Below are positions 44,997 to 53,252 of a stretch of DNA of 64,000 nt, in pieces. A program made the translations under genes and the position numbers. Numbering within the stretch: position 1 is the stretch's first letter; every line of letters starts with the position of its first letter. Below the pieces are notes generated by a model. It was given only the letters and a program-made list of their open reading frames with translations. It was not told the origin of the DNA and ran no database searches. The stretch comes from DASZBX01 sp035943635 (GTDB lineage: Bacteria > Actinomycetota > Actinomycetes > Streptomycetales > Catenulisporaceae): the NCBI GenBank assembly GCA_035943635.1, contig DASZBX010000148.1, positions 248,001-312,000 on the forward strand. Reading direction: 5' to 3'.

Positions 44997-47036
44997 ATGC
45001 ACGTGGTTCCCAAGATATTCTCGCGCCCGGGCGCACGCTCGGCGGCGGCGCTGCCCGCTGCGATGGCGCTCGCCGGGGCGTTTGCCCTGGCCGGGCCGGT
45101 CGCCTCGGCCGCCGCGGCGACGGTCGCCGTGCCGGGCACCCAGCCGGCCTGGGCCACGGCCTCGGCCCAGCGGGGCGCGGTCGCGGCCGGGACTCCGGTC
45201 ACCACCACCGTCTACCTGGCCGGACAGGACCAGGCCGCCATGACCGCGTACGCGACCGCGGTCGCGACGCCGGGGTCCGCGAGTTACCACCACTACCTCA
45301 GCGCGGCGCAGTTCCAGGCCCGGTTCGGCACCACGGCGGCGCAGGTCAAGGCGGTCACCGCGTGGCTGCAGTCGGCCGGGCTCAAAGTCGTCGGCTCGAA
45401 CGGCCAGTCGGTCACCGTGGCCGGCACCGCCGCCCAGACCGAGGCCGCCTACGGCACCCGCCTGGACGACTACGCGGTCCAGGGCAAGATCTTCCGCGGT
45501 CCGACCGGCGACGCGCAGGTCCCGACCTCGGTCGCCGGATCCGTCATCTCCGTCGTCGGCCTGGACGACGCGCCGGTGACGATGAAGCCGGCCAGCCTGG
45601 TCGGCCAGGAGAGCACGGCCGCCGTGGCCGGGCTGAGCAAGGCGCCGGCCGAGCAGTCGACCGGCGCGGACGGGTCCACGTTCCTCGGCCCGACCCCCTG
45701 CTCGGCCTACTACGGCCAGGCCGTCGACACCACCGAGCCGGCCATCAACGGCTCGACTGACAACCCGTACACCGTCTGCGGCTACGTGCCCGCCCAGGTG
45801 CGCGGCGCGTACGGCGTCACCGCCACCGGGTTGACCGGCAAGGGCGTCACCGTGGCCATCGTGGACGCCTACGGCTCCCCGACCATCGAGGCCGACGCGG
45901 ACCAATACGCGACCAACCATGGCGACAAGCCGTTCGGCAAGGGCCAGTTCAGCCAGACGGTCACCCCGGCTCAGTGGATTGACCAGGACGAATGCCAGGG
46001 CGCCGCGGGCTGGGCGCCGGAGGAGACGCTCGACGTCGAGGCCGTGCACGCCATGGCACCCGGGGCGAAGGTGCACTACTACGGCGCCAACTCCTGCAAC
46101 GACCCGGACTGGCTGTCGGTCTTCAAGACCATCGTGAACACCCACTCGGCGGACCTGGTGTCCGACTCGTGGGGCGGCGTCGTCTACTCCACCACCGGCA
46201 ACGAGGACCCGGCGGTCGAGGCCGAGTACAACCAGGTCTTCATCCAGGGCGCGATCGAGGGCATCGGCTTCAACTTCTCGTCCGGTGACTGCGGCGCGGA
46301 GGACCCGGCCACTGGGTGTGGCAACGCCGACACCTCCACCACCCCGCAGGCCGACTTCCCGACCTCCGACCCGTACGTGACCTCGGTCGGCGGCACCTCG
46401 CTGGCCATCGGCAAGAACAACCAGCAGCTGTGGAACACCGCCTGGGGCACCGATGCCTGGGTCGAGGAGACCGCGGGCACCTGGACCGACTTCGGTTGGC
46501 AGTACGGCGGTGGCGGCGGCACCAGCGGCACGTTCAGCCAGCCGTGGTACCAGAAGGGTGTGGTCTCCAAGAAGCTGGCCGAGACCCTGCCGAGCGGCAC
46601 GGCGACCACCTCGCCGATGCGGGTGGCCCCGGACGTCTCGATGGACGCCGACCCGACCACCGGCTTCCTGAGCGGCATGACCCAGTCCCTGCCCGACGGC
46701 AGCATCGGCTACGGCGAGAGCGACATCGGCGGCACCTCGCTCGCCTGCCCGCTCTTCGTGGGCCTGCAGGCCGACGCCATGCAGGGCCAGTTCGGCATCC
46801 CGGTCGGCTTCGCGAACCCGGCCATCTACGCCGCGTACGGCAGCCCCGCGTACACCGACGTGACCGATTCCGGCCCGGGCCTGAAGGCCTACAACATGAT
46901 CCCGCAGGACGGCCCGTACGCTCCGGCGGCGTTCGACTTCGGCGACGACCAACTGCTCAAGGCGACCAAGGGCTATGACGACGCGACCGGCGTCGGCACC
47001 CCGTCGCCGTGGTACCTGCTGCTGCACGCCTGGTAG
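44997..47036 (+). CDS. secreted S53 (sedolisin/kumamolisin) peptidase
   Basis: 679 residues. Signal peptide ~1-40, then an activation pro-domain (TTTVYLAGQDQAAMTAYATAVATPGS ... YHHYLSAAQFQARFG) and the S53 catalytic domain. Catalytic Glu and Asp are in PEETLDVEAVHAMAPG (~342 and 346), the oxyanion Asp in FSSGDCG, and the nucleophile Ser in GGTSLACPLF (~578). C-terminal calcium loop YDDATGVGTP. Such peptidases work at acid pH outside the cell. ATG 44997 with GGAAGGACC upstream is preferred over an ATG 126 bases earlier, which lacks a signal-peptide-like start. Confidence 0.93.
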   Translation: MHVVPKIFSRPGARSAAALPAAMALAGAFALAGPVASAAAATVAVPGTQPAWATASAQRGAVAAGTPVTTTVYLAGQDQAAMTAYATAVATPGSASYHHYLSAAQFQARFGTTAAQVKAVTAWLQSAGLKVVGSNGQSVTVAGTAAQTEAAYGTRLDDYAVQGKIFRGPTGDAQVPTSVAGSVISVVGLDDAPVTMKPASLVGQESTAAVAGLSKAPAEQSTGADGSTFLGPTPCSAYYGQAVDTTEPAINGSTDNPYTVCGYVPAQVRGAYGVTATGLTGKGVTVAIVDAYGSPTIEADADQYATNHGDKPFGKGQFSQTVTPAQWIDQDECQGAAGWAPEETLDVEAVHAMAPGAKVHYYGANSCNDPDWLSVFKTIVNTHSADLVSDSWGGVVYSTTGNEDPAVEAEYNQVFIQGAIEGIGFNFSSGDCGAEDPATGCGNADTSTTPQADFPTSDPYVTSVGGTSLAIGKNNQQLWNTAWGTDAWVEETAGTWTDFGWQYGGGGGTSGTFSQPWYQKGVVSKKLAETLPSGTATTSPMRVAPDVSMDADPTTGFLSGMTQSLPDGSIGYGESDIGGTSLACPLFVGLQADAMQGQFGIPVGFANPAIYAAYGSPAYTDVTDSGPGLKAYNMIPQDGPYAPAAFDFGDDQLLKATKGYDDATGVGTPSPWYLLLHAW

Positions 47037-47072
47037 GAGGCAGCTGCAGTCAGTGTAGACAAGGCTTTAACA

Positions 47073-47118
47073 CGGTAGGGACGCATCCGGGAACGTATTC
47101 GAGGATGCGTCCCTACCG
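47073..47118. terminator. terminator after the S53 peptidase
   Basis: Perfect 16-bp stem CGGTAGGGACGCATCC / GGATGCGTCCCTACCG with a 14-base loop, 37 bases after the stop codon. Confidence 0.75.
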
Positions 47119-47220
47119 TTCAGACCGGTTAGGTTCAAAGGATTCGACGCCGCACCGACGCCCGAACGACGCCCCTTTTGCTATAGAAAGCCATAGTACG
47201 CCAGGCTTACGATCACAGCC

Positions 47221-47676
47221 ATGATGAAGCGTTCTGCGATATCCCTCGCGGCCATCACCCTCGCCGCGTCCCAGTCCGGCGGCTGTGGGGGAGGGGATTC
47301 CAGCCACGGCACTGCGGTGGGCGCGAGCCCGGCCGTGGTCACTTGTACCGAGGACTCAGTCGGCGGCGACAGCGGGATCTCGATCATCCGGGGTCTCGTC
47401 ACCGGCACCATGCAGCTGGTCTGCACTGGTGGCGTTCCGGACACGTACGACTTCACCATGATCCTGATGCACAACCAGACCATGGTTGAGGCCAAGGGAA
47501 ACAAAGCGGTGACCATCCCGCCGGACTCCAAAGGCACTGAGGTCGAGCGCTTCGCCGACTGCGGGCCCGGCTCGTGGCACATCTACTACCTGGTGACGTG
47601 GACCCTGGGCGGCACTACCGTACACAATACGAAGACCGTGACCAGCGACAGGAGCGTGAGCGCGGATGAGTGCTAG
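47221..47676 (+). CDS. small secreted or lipoprotein-like protein
   Basis: 151 residues starting MMKRSAISLAAITLAASQSGGCGGG, a signal with a poor lipobox. Beta-rich domain with cysteines (VTCTEDS, LVCTGGVPDTYDF, ADCGPGSWHIYYLVTW). The spacing and motifs resemble the AICE lipoprotein at 36726-37199. Overlaps the next gene by 11 bases. Base composition is lower in GC than the chromosomal genes, which may indicate foreign origin. Confidence 0.55.
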   Translation: MMKRSAISLAAITLAASQSGGCGGGDSSHGTAVGASPAVVTCTEDSVGGDSGISIIRGLVTGTMQLVCTGGVPDTYDFTMILMHNQTMVEAKGNKAVTIPPDSKGTEVERFADCGPGSWHIYYLVTWTLGGTTVHNTKTVTSDRSVSADEC

Positions 47677-48007
47677 CGGGCTGTTGGACAACTTCGTCAT
47701 CGGCCGGACGTACCAGGTGAAGGTGAGCGATACCGGGGACGGCACGTACAAATGGGAGATCCGGCCGTTAGGCCCAGACCGTATCAGTGACGATCACTAC
47801 GCGCGGATGGTCGCCGACGGATACCAACACCCGCAAGACACCACAGCTTTCTACCTGCGCGCCACCTTGGTGACGCCTCCGGTCACAGACGATCAGGCGA
47901 AGGAGGTCGCGCTCGCATGGCTGGCCGCGGTCGAGGGTGTCGACTCGGCGACCGTGGACTGTCTCCTGATGCTTCCCGGGCGCAACGAGCGGCTCGGCGC
48001 GGAGTAG
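47666..48007 (+). CDS. hypothetical protein with a TTA codon
   Basis: 113 residues, overlapping the lipoprotein gene by 11 bases. Starts MSASGLLDNFVIGRTYQVKVSDTGDGTYKWEI and ends near a Leu/Ala-rich helix. Not recognised. The Leu codon at 47768-47770 is TTA, very rare in such genomes and, in Streptomyces, read only by the bldA tRNA. Confidence 0.5.
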   Translation: MSASGLLDNFVIGRTYQVKVSDTGDGTYKWEIRPLGPDRISDDHYARMVADGYQHPQDTTAFYLRATLVTPPVTDDQAKEVALAWLAAVEGVDSATVDCLLMLPGRNERLGAE

Positions 48008-48058
48008 GCAGGCGTAGCACTGGGAGTCGACGCTCAAGGCGTCTCCCGGGCGGCAAAC

Positions 48059-48098
48059 CAGTATCCCCCCTCAGAAAGATCACCGAGGGGGGATACTG
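48059..48098. terminator. bidirectional hairpin near tRNA-Glu
   Basis: Perfect 14-bp stem CAGTATCCCCCCTC / GAGGGGGGATACTG with a 12-base loop, between the converging hypothetical gene and tRNA-Glu. Confidence 0.75.
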
Positions 48099-48113
48099 CC
48101 AGACCAAACCGTG

Positions 48114-48186
48114 TAGCCCCAACGGGATTCGAACCCGCGCCGCCGCCTTGAAAGGGCGGTGTCCTAGGCCGCTAGACGATGGGGCC
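48114..48186 (-). tRNA. tRNA-Glu (TTC)
   Basis: 73 bases: acceptor stem GGCCCCA/TGGGGCT (G1-U72 wobble), anticodon loop CTTTCAA giving TTC, T-arm GCGGGTTCGAATCCCG, discriminator A. Confidence 0.92.
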
Positions 48187-48622
48187 ATACCCCGCGGATG
48201 GAGCGCGTCCTCGGGTCGATCGACCCTTGGAAATCTCGTTCGCAAGAGACGTGTAGAGCATAAGGTACCCAGGCCCTCCACGCCAAAGCGGTTTAGAAAC
48301 AGCAGCTCAGCACGGAGCGCGCGCCGTAGGCTGCTGAGCACCGCAAACGGCGGCCGAAAGAGTCACGGGCACGCGGGTGGCGTTCAGCACGCGGCGGCGG
48401 TGCAGGCGAAGATCAGGCGAAGCGCAGGTGAAGAACAGTCGGGCGCCGGTTCGGGGCCCGTCGGCCGTGCGTCCGAAGCATGTCAGCGGGCCCGGCCGAG
48501 ACGCCGACGAACGGCGGCCGTCGGCAACCCCGAGGCAATCTCGTTTCCTACCGGGGGGAGAAGTTGGCTACGCTTAGCCTCGGCAGACTCTTCGCCTTCA
48601 CCATATGGCGATGTGCCGGCCT
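48187..48622. other. 436-base region between tRNA-Glu and tRNA-Lys
   Basis: Promoters of the two divergent tRNAs should lie here. Reading frames through it have no family features and no ribosome sites. I see nothing else in it. Confidence 0.4.
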
Positions 48623-48694
48623 GGGACCTTAGCTCAATGGCAGAGTAGCGGACTTTTAATCCGTAGGTTGTGGGTTCGAATCCCACAGGTCCCA
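48623..48694 (+). tRNA. tRNA-Lys (TTT)
   Basis: 72 bases: acceptor GGGACCT/AGGTCCC, D-arm GCTCAATGGCAGAGTAGC, anticodon stem GCGGA-CTTTTAA-TCCGT giving TTT, T-arm TGTGGGTTCGAATCCCACA, discriminator A. The acceptor stem is GGGACCT rather than the more common form, but the cloverleaf is complete. Confidence 0.9.
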
Positions 48695-48737
48695 CCTTTG
48701 GCGCCGCTCGAGGAGCGGCGCGCCGGCGGTGTTGCGG

Positions 48738-49559
48738 TCAGCAGGTTTGCCAGCCGCCTTCGAAGTCGCCGCATACTTCCGCGGAGGCGAGGTTGTAGCC
48801 GCCGGAGGCGGTTCCGGACTGGGTGACTGATTGTGCGTTGCCGGAGCCGTCGGTCCAGTTCACCACGGTGCTGCAGGTCACCGCGCCGTTGCCCTGCAAC
48901 TGGGCGGTGATGTTGAAGTACTGAGCCTTCGTGTTCAGGGGCTCGGTGGCGCTGAACGGGAGGTGGTGGGCGCCGATGTCGGAGCCTTCGGCGCCGTAGG
49001 TGATGTCCACGCCGTCGCCGGCCTGCCCGGTGCACGAGTACGTCACGGTCTGAGCAGGCAGGGGCGAGGGCGGCGTCGTGGCTGGAGCGCTCGGCACGAG
49101 CGGAGCATTCGGGTCGCTGGTCGCCGCCGCCGCCGTGCCTGCCCCGGCATCCGGGTTTGAGCCGTCGTCAGCCGCAGGAGTCGTTGCGATGGCGGCCGGG
49201 TTCGACGCGAGGCTGCTGGTGGGTGTGGTGGTGTGGACGACGGCGGCGACCAGCGCGATCAGGACGACGATGCCCAGGGCTCCGAGGATCAGCCGGTTCC
49301 TGCCGGTCATCGTTCCCGCGGGCAGGCTGGGCAGCATGTCCGGGGCGGGTGAGTCTGTGCCGCGGCGTTTGATCGGCGGCTCGTAGACCGGCTCGTTGTC
49401 CGTCGGCGCTGCTGATGTCGGCGAAGGCGTCGGCAGGGGTGGCGTCGGCCAGCCGGGTTGCAGCTGAGAGCCCTTGGGGCCCAGGCCGATCCGGCGGTAT
49501 TCGCCTTCCGGGAGTTCTGGCTGGTCGCTGGTCTGTCCGCGTTGTTCCATGCTGTCCAT
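48738..49559 (-). CDS. membrane-anchored protein with MmpS-like C-terminal domain
   Basis: 273 residues from ATG 49559 (TTG at 49589 is an alternative). Proline-rich cytoplasmic N-terminus, one membrane helix (LILGALGIVVLIALVAAVV), Ala/Pro/Ser linker and a C-terminal beta domain: VTYSCTGQAGDGVDITYGAEGSDIGAHHLPFSATEPL ... GAVTCSTVVNWTDGS. The same domain ends the protein at 61742-62521. The domain resembles MmpS-type small beta proteins in its pattern GVxIxYG; function unknown. Confidence 0.7.
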   Translation of the reverse strand: MDSMEQRGQTSDQPELPEGEYRRIGLGPKGSQLQPGWPTPPLPTPSPTSAAPTDNEPVYEPPIKRRGTDSPAPDMLPSLPAGTMTGRNRLILGALGIVVLIALVAAVVHTTTPTSSLASNPAAIATTPAADDGSNPDAGAGTAAAATSDPNAPLVPSAPATTPPSPLPAQTVTYSCTGQAGDGVDITYGAEGSDIGAHHLPFSATEPLNTKAQYFNITAQLQGNGAVTCSTVVNWTDGSGNAQSVTQSGTASGGYNLASAEVCGDFEGGWQTC

Positions 49560-49673
49560 CTCTTCGTCGTCGCATTGGCCGTACGACAAGTACTGACGGC
49601 CCGGAATTCCGGCCGGGGCGTCGCCGCGCCGACGGCCCCCGGCGAACGAACGCCGCGGGGCCGTCGGGAGCGG

Positions 49674-50057
49674 CTAGTTGCCGAAGTAGTCCGGGGTCGT
49701 GGTGACCTGGTCCGCCGAGTGGATGACCAGGATGAAGAAGATGATGCTCAGGACGATGCCGGTGATCGCGAGAACGACGAAGAAGATCATCATCTTGCGG
49801 ATGGAGTTGAGGTAGGCGGCCGACCGCGCGGAGGCCGACATGGCGGCGAACAGGGCGCGGTCCCGGTCGGATCTGGGCATCCGGTCGATCGATCCGGCCG
49901 CGACCGGTCCGGGCACCGCCGCGGGGCCGTGGAACGGCGCGGGTCCCGGCGGCGGGAACGGCGCCGGGCCCGGGACGGCCGGCTGGGTCGGAATGGCCGC
50001 GGTCGACCAGGCCGGGTTGGGGACCGCGTCGTCCGGGCTGGGCTGGCGTTCCTCCAT
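49674..50057 (-). CDS. small proline-rich membrane protein
   Basis: 127 residues. N-terminal half is Pro/Gly/Ala-rich (VPGPAPFPPPGPAPFHGP), then SIDRMPRSDRDRALFAAMSASARSAAYLNSIRK and one membrane helix (MMIFFVVLAITGIVLSIIFFILVI) close to the C-terminus. Not recognised. On the same strand as the anchored protein downstream and may be co-transcribed. Confidence 0.6.
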   Translation of the reverse strand: MEERQPSPDDAVPNPAWSTAAIPTQPAVPGPAPFPPPGPAPFHGPAAVPGPVAAGSIDRMPRSDRDRALFAAMSASARSAAYLNSIRKMMIFFVVLAITGIVLSIIFFILVIHSADQVTTTPDYFGN

Positions 50058-50319
50058 GGGTACCCCCTTGGGTCAGGTGTCAGAGCCTTGCCGAGGGTAC
50101 GGGTGAACTGGCGTGGTTACTGAGGGTTAATCAGATCGTTACGGATGGTCCGGAAATCGCGGCCCGGGCGGGCCCGGGCGGGCCCGGACGGATCCGGTCC
50201 CGGATCGGGGTGTGCGCCCTGGTCACTAGGTGCTACGCAGCCTTGACTTTCCGGAGGCATCATCGATACTTCCCTTAACTGCTATCAGGGCGGTGCTACG
50301 CAGAACCGTGGGGGGCCGC

Positions 50320-51912
50320 GTGGTTGAGGCTGTTCCGCAGTGCGACAACCAAATGCATATCAAGATTCTGGGTACGCCGGAGGTCTGGGTGGGCGCCCGG
50401 CGCCAGGATCCGCAGGGGCTGGGCATCTGGCTGCTCGGCAGCCTGGCGCTGCATCCCGGACAGCTGCTGTCCGAGCGGCGCCTGATCGAGCTGGTCTGGG
50501 GCTTCCAGGGAGCGTCGATGTCGGCGCTGCGGTCGGCGGTGTCGCGGCTGCGGTCGACCCTGCGGGAGCATTGCGAGGACTCGGTCGCGATCGAGCACCT
50601 CAACCATGCCTACCGGCTGCGCTGCCTCGACCAGGTGCGGATCGACGCCACGGACTTCCGCCGGTTGATCAGGCAGGCGGACGTCGCGACCCTGCCGGAA
50701 CGGCTGGCGTTGCTGAACTCGGCCCTGAAGCTGTGGCGCGGGCCGGTTCTGGACGGCGCGCCGGACGCCCTGGTGCACACCGTCGAGGCGAACTGTCTGC
50801 GGCGTGACCGGCTCAAGGCCGCTGCTGCGCTGGTCGCCGCGGCGGTTGCGGCGGGGCAGGTGGCGGGCGTCGTGGACTCGCTGTGGCAGGTGGCCGCGGA
50901 CGATCCGTTCGACGTGCCGACCCAGGCGCTGCTGCTGAACACGCTCGGCACGGCCGGGCTCGGCGCGCGGCTGGCCGAGGCCTATGCGGTGACCGAGCGG
51001 CGGTTCCGGGACGAGTTGAAGGTGCAGGTGCCGCGGCAGCTGGTCAACGCGTATGAGTCGGCGACGGCCCGGGCCGCGGCGGCGACCGGGCAGTCCGAGG
51101 GCGTCCCGGCCAGACGCGCCGCCGCAAGCAGCTCGCCGGGGGCGCTCGGCCTGAGCTGGCTGCCCGGGTTCGCCCGGCTGGCCGAGCTTCCGGGCCAGCC
51201 GAGCTGGTCGACCTGGTCGGGGCTGTCGGACCCGGCGGCCATGCAGAGGCAGAGCACACCGACCACGCCGAACGCGACGAAGACGACCGATCCGCCGAAC
51301 ACGCCGAACACGCCGAATGCGGCGAACGAAGCGGGGACGAGCGCAGCGGCGAGTACGGGCGCGGTGCCCGTGTGCCGCCCGCCGAGCGCGCGGACCGGTG
51401 TCTCGTACGAGAACATGCCCGCCTACGCCGATCTGCGCGGCTACCTGGACCACGAGTCCCGGTCCACGGCGGCCGGGTTCGTGCTCGCCGGGCCGCATTC
51501 CCGGCTGAAGACCACGCTCGCCGCGCACGCAGCCCATGCCGTGGGCGAAGCGGGGACCTACCGCGTGCTGTGGGCCACCCTGGATGCTTCGACGAGCACC
51601 GACGAGGTGCTGGTCCGCTTTCTGCGTGCGCTCGGCGTGCCGCCGCAGGAGATCCCGCGGAGCACGTCGCTGCACGCGGACATGTTGCGCGACTGCCTGG
51701 ACCAGATCCCTGCGGCGTTGTTCCTGGACGGGGTGTCCCGGCGCGGCCAGGTGCTCCCGTTCGTGCCGGGGACGACCCGGTCCAAACTCGTCGTCTTGTC
51801 CGACCTGCCGTCCTCGCGGCTGTCCGGGTTCGCCTACTCGCATCCGATCCGGCTCCGGCGCCGGCGTCAGTTCCAGCGCAGTCCGATCGCGTCGGCCAGT
51901 TCGCGCGGCTAG
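50320..51912 (+). CDS. SARP-like regulator with short degenerate NTPase part
   Basis: 530 residues from GTG 50320 (GGGGGG upstream; ATG 50353 is an alternative). An OmpR-type winged helix with MHIKILGTPEVWVGARRQDPQGLGIWLLGSLALHPGQLLSERRLIELVW and a bacterial activation domain (~120-270: LPERLALLNSALKLWRGPVLDGAPDALV). After a Thr/Pro/Asn linker comes a shortened AfsR-like NTPase segment, FVLAGPHSRLKTTLAAHA, in which the P-loop Gly and GKT are degraded, ending soon after LFLDGVSRRG. SARPs activate antibiotic gene clusters; the target here is unknown. Confidence 0.75.
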   Translation: MVEAVPQCDNQMHIKILGTPEVWVGARRQDPQGLGIWLLGSLALHPGQLLSERRLIELVWGFQGASMSALRSAVSRLRSTLREHCEDSVAIEHLNHAYRLRCLDQVRIDATDFRRLIRQADVATLPERLALLNSALKLWRGPVLDGAPDALVHTVEANCLRRDRLKAAAALVAAAVAAGQVAGVVDSLWQVAADDPFDVPTQALLLNTLGTAGLGARLAEAYAVTERRFRDELKVQVPRQLVNAYESATARAAAATGQSEGVPARRAAASSSPGALGLSWLPGFARLAELPGQPSWSTWSGLSDPAAMQRQSTPTTPNATKTTDPPNTPNTPNAANEAGTSAAASTGAVPVCRPPSARTGVSYENMPAYADLRGYLDHESRSTAAGFVLAGPHSRLKTTLAAHAAHAVGEAGTYRVLWATLDASTSTDEVLVRFLRALGVPPQEIPRSTSLHADMLRDCLDQIPAALFLDGVSRRGQVLPFVPGTTRSKLVVLSDLPSSRLSGFAYSHPIRLRRRRQFQRSPIASASSRG

Positions 51913-52038
51913 GCCGGCTAGGCCGGCCCGGCGGGTCAGGTCAGTGCGCCCAGCTCGGTGGACACCGGGAAATGATCAAGAGCTGAATCTCGCGGGGCAT
52001 ACCCGTGCATCCCCCGGTTTCCGTTCCACCGCGTTCCA

Positions 52039-52653
52039 TCAGGCCTTGGGCAGGGCGGCGACGGTCGCGGCGCGCAGCTCGTCGGCGGACGAGCCGGCAT
52101 CCGTGATGATCTTCATGGCCAGGCCGTCGCCTTCGCGGATCAGGCCGAGCAGCAGGTGTTCCGTGCCGATGTAGTCGTGGTGCAGGCGCTGGGCCTCGCG
52201 GACGGCCAGTCCCAGCACCTTCTTGCCCCGGTCGGAGAAGCGGGTGCGGCCGCCGGGCTGGGCGGTGCGGCGGCCGAGCAGGCCGCGCCGGGGTTCCGGG
52301 CGGGCCGGGTCCGGGTCGGCGGCCAGGGCGTCGGGGCCGAAGGACTCCTCGATCCGGGCGAGCACGGCGTCCGCGTCGATGCCGATCGCGCGCAGGGCTT
52401 CGGCCTCCTCGTCCGACAGCAGCGGTTCCGGGGCCCCGCTGAGGCGCTCGATGTCCGCGCGCACGCCGTCGGCGGTGAACCCGGCGTTCTGGAGCACCGT
52501 GAACGCGATGCCGCCGCCTTCCGCACCCGAGTCCCCGGTCACCAGGGCCAGCAACCAGTGTTCGGTGTCGACGAGCCGCCGCTGCGGCGCTCCGGCCTCC
52601 TGCGCGGCCCGGGTGAGCGCACCGCGGGCCTCGGGGGTGAATCGCTCCAACAT
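52039..52653 (-). CDS. Clp N-terminal domain protein
   Basis: 204 residues with two Clp-N repeats: MLERFTPEARGALTRAAQEA ... DTEHWLLALV, and FSDRGKKVLGLAVREAQRLHHDYIGTEHLLLGLIREGDGLAMKII. No AAA+ domain follows, so it cannot be an unfoldase by itself; it may act as adaptor or decoy for ClpC. ATG follows the HTH gene stop directly (TAGATG), with GGAGGAC inside the upstream gene. Confidence 0.87.
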   Translation of the reverse strand: MLERFTPEARGALTRAAQEAGAPQRRLVDTEHWLLALVTGDSGAEGGGIAFTVLQNAGFTADGVRADIERLSGAPEPLLSDEEAEALRAIGIDADAVLARIEESFGPDALAADPDPARPEPRRGLLGRRTAQPGGRTRFSDRGKKVLGLAVREAQRLHHDYIGTEHLLLGLIREGDGLAMKIITDAGSSADELRAATVAALPKA

Positions 52654-52890
52654 CTAGTCCTCCTTGGTTTCGAGCGCCGACACGCGGCCGGCGTACTTCT
52701 TGTGCACTGCCTGCTTGCTGACTTCCAGCGCCGCGGCGATCTCCTGCCAGGACCAGCCCTGGCGGCGCGCGTTGGCCACCTGGAGCGCCTCGAGCCGCTC
52801 GGCCAGGCGGCGCAGCGCGAGCACGGCGCGCAGGCCCACGCGGGGGTCGGTGCCGCTCGCGGCGACGGTCAGATCGGGTGCCTCGCTCAT
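52654..52890 (-). CDS. HTH regulator paired with the Clp-N protein
   Basis: 78 residues. RRLAERLEALQVANARRQGWSWQEIAAALEVSKQAVHKKYAGRV is a sigma-region-4/HTH type DNA-binding helix pair. First gene of a two-gene operon with the Clp-N protein. Two perfect 16-bp inverted repeats lie just before its ATG and overlap the predicted promoter, so it probably represses itself. Confidence 0.82.
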   Translation of the reverse strand: MSEAPDLTVAASGTDPRVGLRAVLALRRLAERLEALQVANARRQGWSWQEIAAALEVSKQAVHKKYAGRVSALETKED

Positions 52891-52892
52891 GC

Positions 52893-52937
52893 GTCAACCA
52901 TAGTTGACCGAGTGGATTGTCGTCAACTCAGGTTGAC
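52893..52937. promoter_or_regulatory. twin operators and leaderless promoter of the HTH/Clp-N operon
   Basis: Two perfect inverted repeats GTCAAC-N4-GTTGAC at 52893-52908 and 52922-52937, 29 bases centre to centre. Read on the minus strand, TTGACG in the far site and TATGGT in the near site are separated by 18 bases and fit -35 and -10; the -10 ends six bases before ATG 52890, so the transcript should be leaderless. Both boxes are inside operators. Confidence 0.7.
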
Positions 52938-53076
52938 GGTAGCCGATCGCGCGGCGCCGCCGGTGCCGGAGCCGGTGCCGAGGTTGTGGCGAGCCTGTAG
53001 CGAGGTTGTTGCGAAGCGGCGCCGGACGGGCGCCGACAGTGGTGTCCTAGGGGGTGTCGGAGGCGCCGAAAATAAG

Positions 53077-53142
53077 TTATCCACAGGATGGCCGAGTTAT
53101 CCACACCAGCTCAGAGGCACTTTGGGCACATATTGTGGATAA
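53077..53142. promoter_or_regulatory. cluster of three DnaA-box sequences
   Basis: TTATCCACA at 53077-53085 and 53097-53105, and its complement TGTGGATAA at 53134-53142, all perfect matches to the 9-bp DnaA box TTATNCACA. They lie in the 315-base gap between the HTH operon promoter and the end of the acyl-CoA dehydrogenase gene. Apart from these I see no feature in that gap. Confidence 0.65.
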
Positions 53143-53252
53143 CGGCGAGTCAAGCCCCAGCCCTAGTGGTTAGCGTTTTCGACTATGCGCGTTAACCTTC
53201 CGTGCACGCCGAGATCGCCCCGCGCGGGCATCCTCCGGTTCACTCTTTCGAG

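Noticed and set aside
44994..47027. 677-codon minus-strand frame opposite the S53 peptidase
   Set aside because: Antisense shadow; no motifs, and the plus strand encodes a complete secreted peptidase.
53077..53142. Chromosomal origin of replication
   Set aside because: Only three DnaA boxes, and no dnaA, dnaN or AT-rich unwinding region nearby; an oriC has many more boxes.
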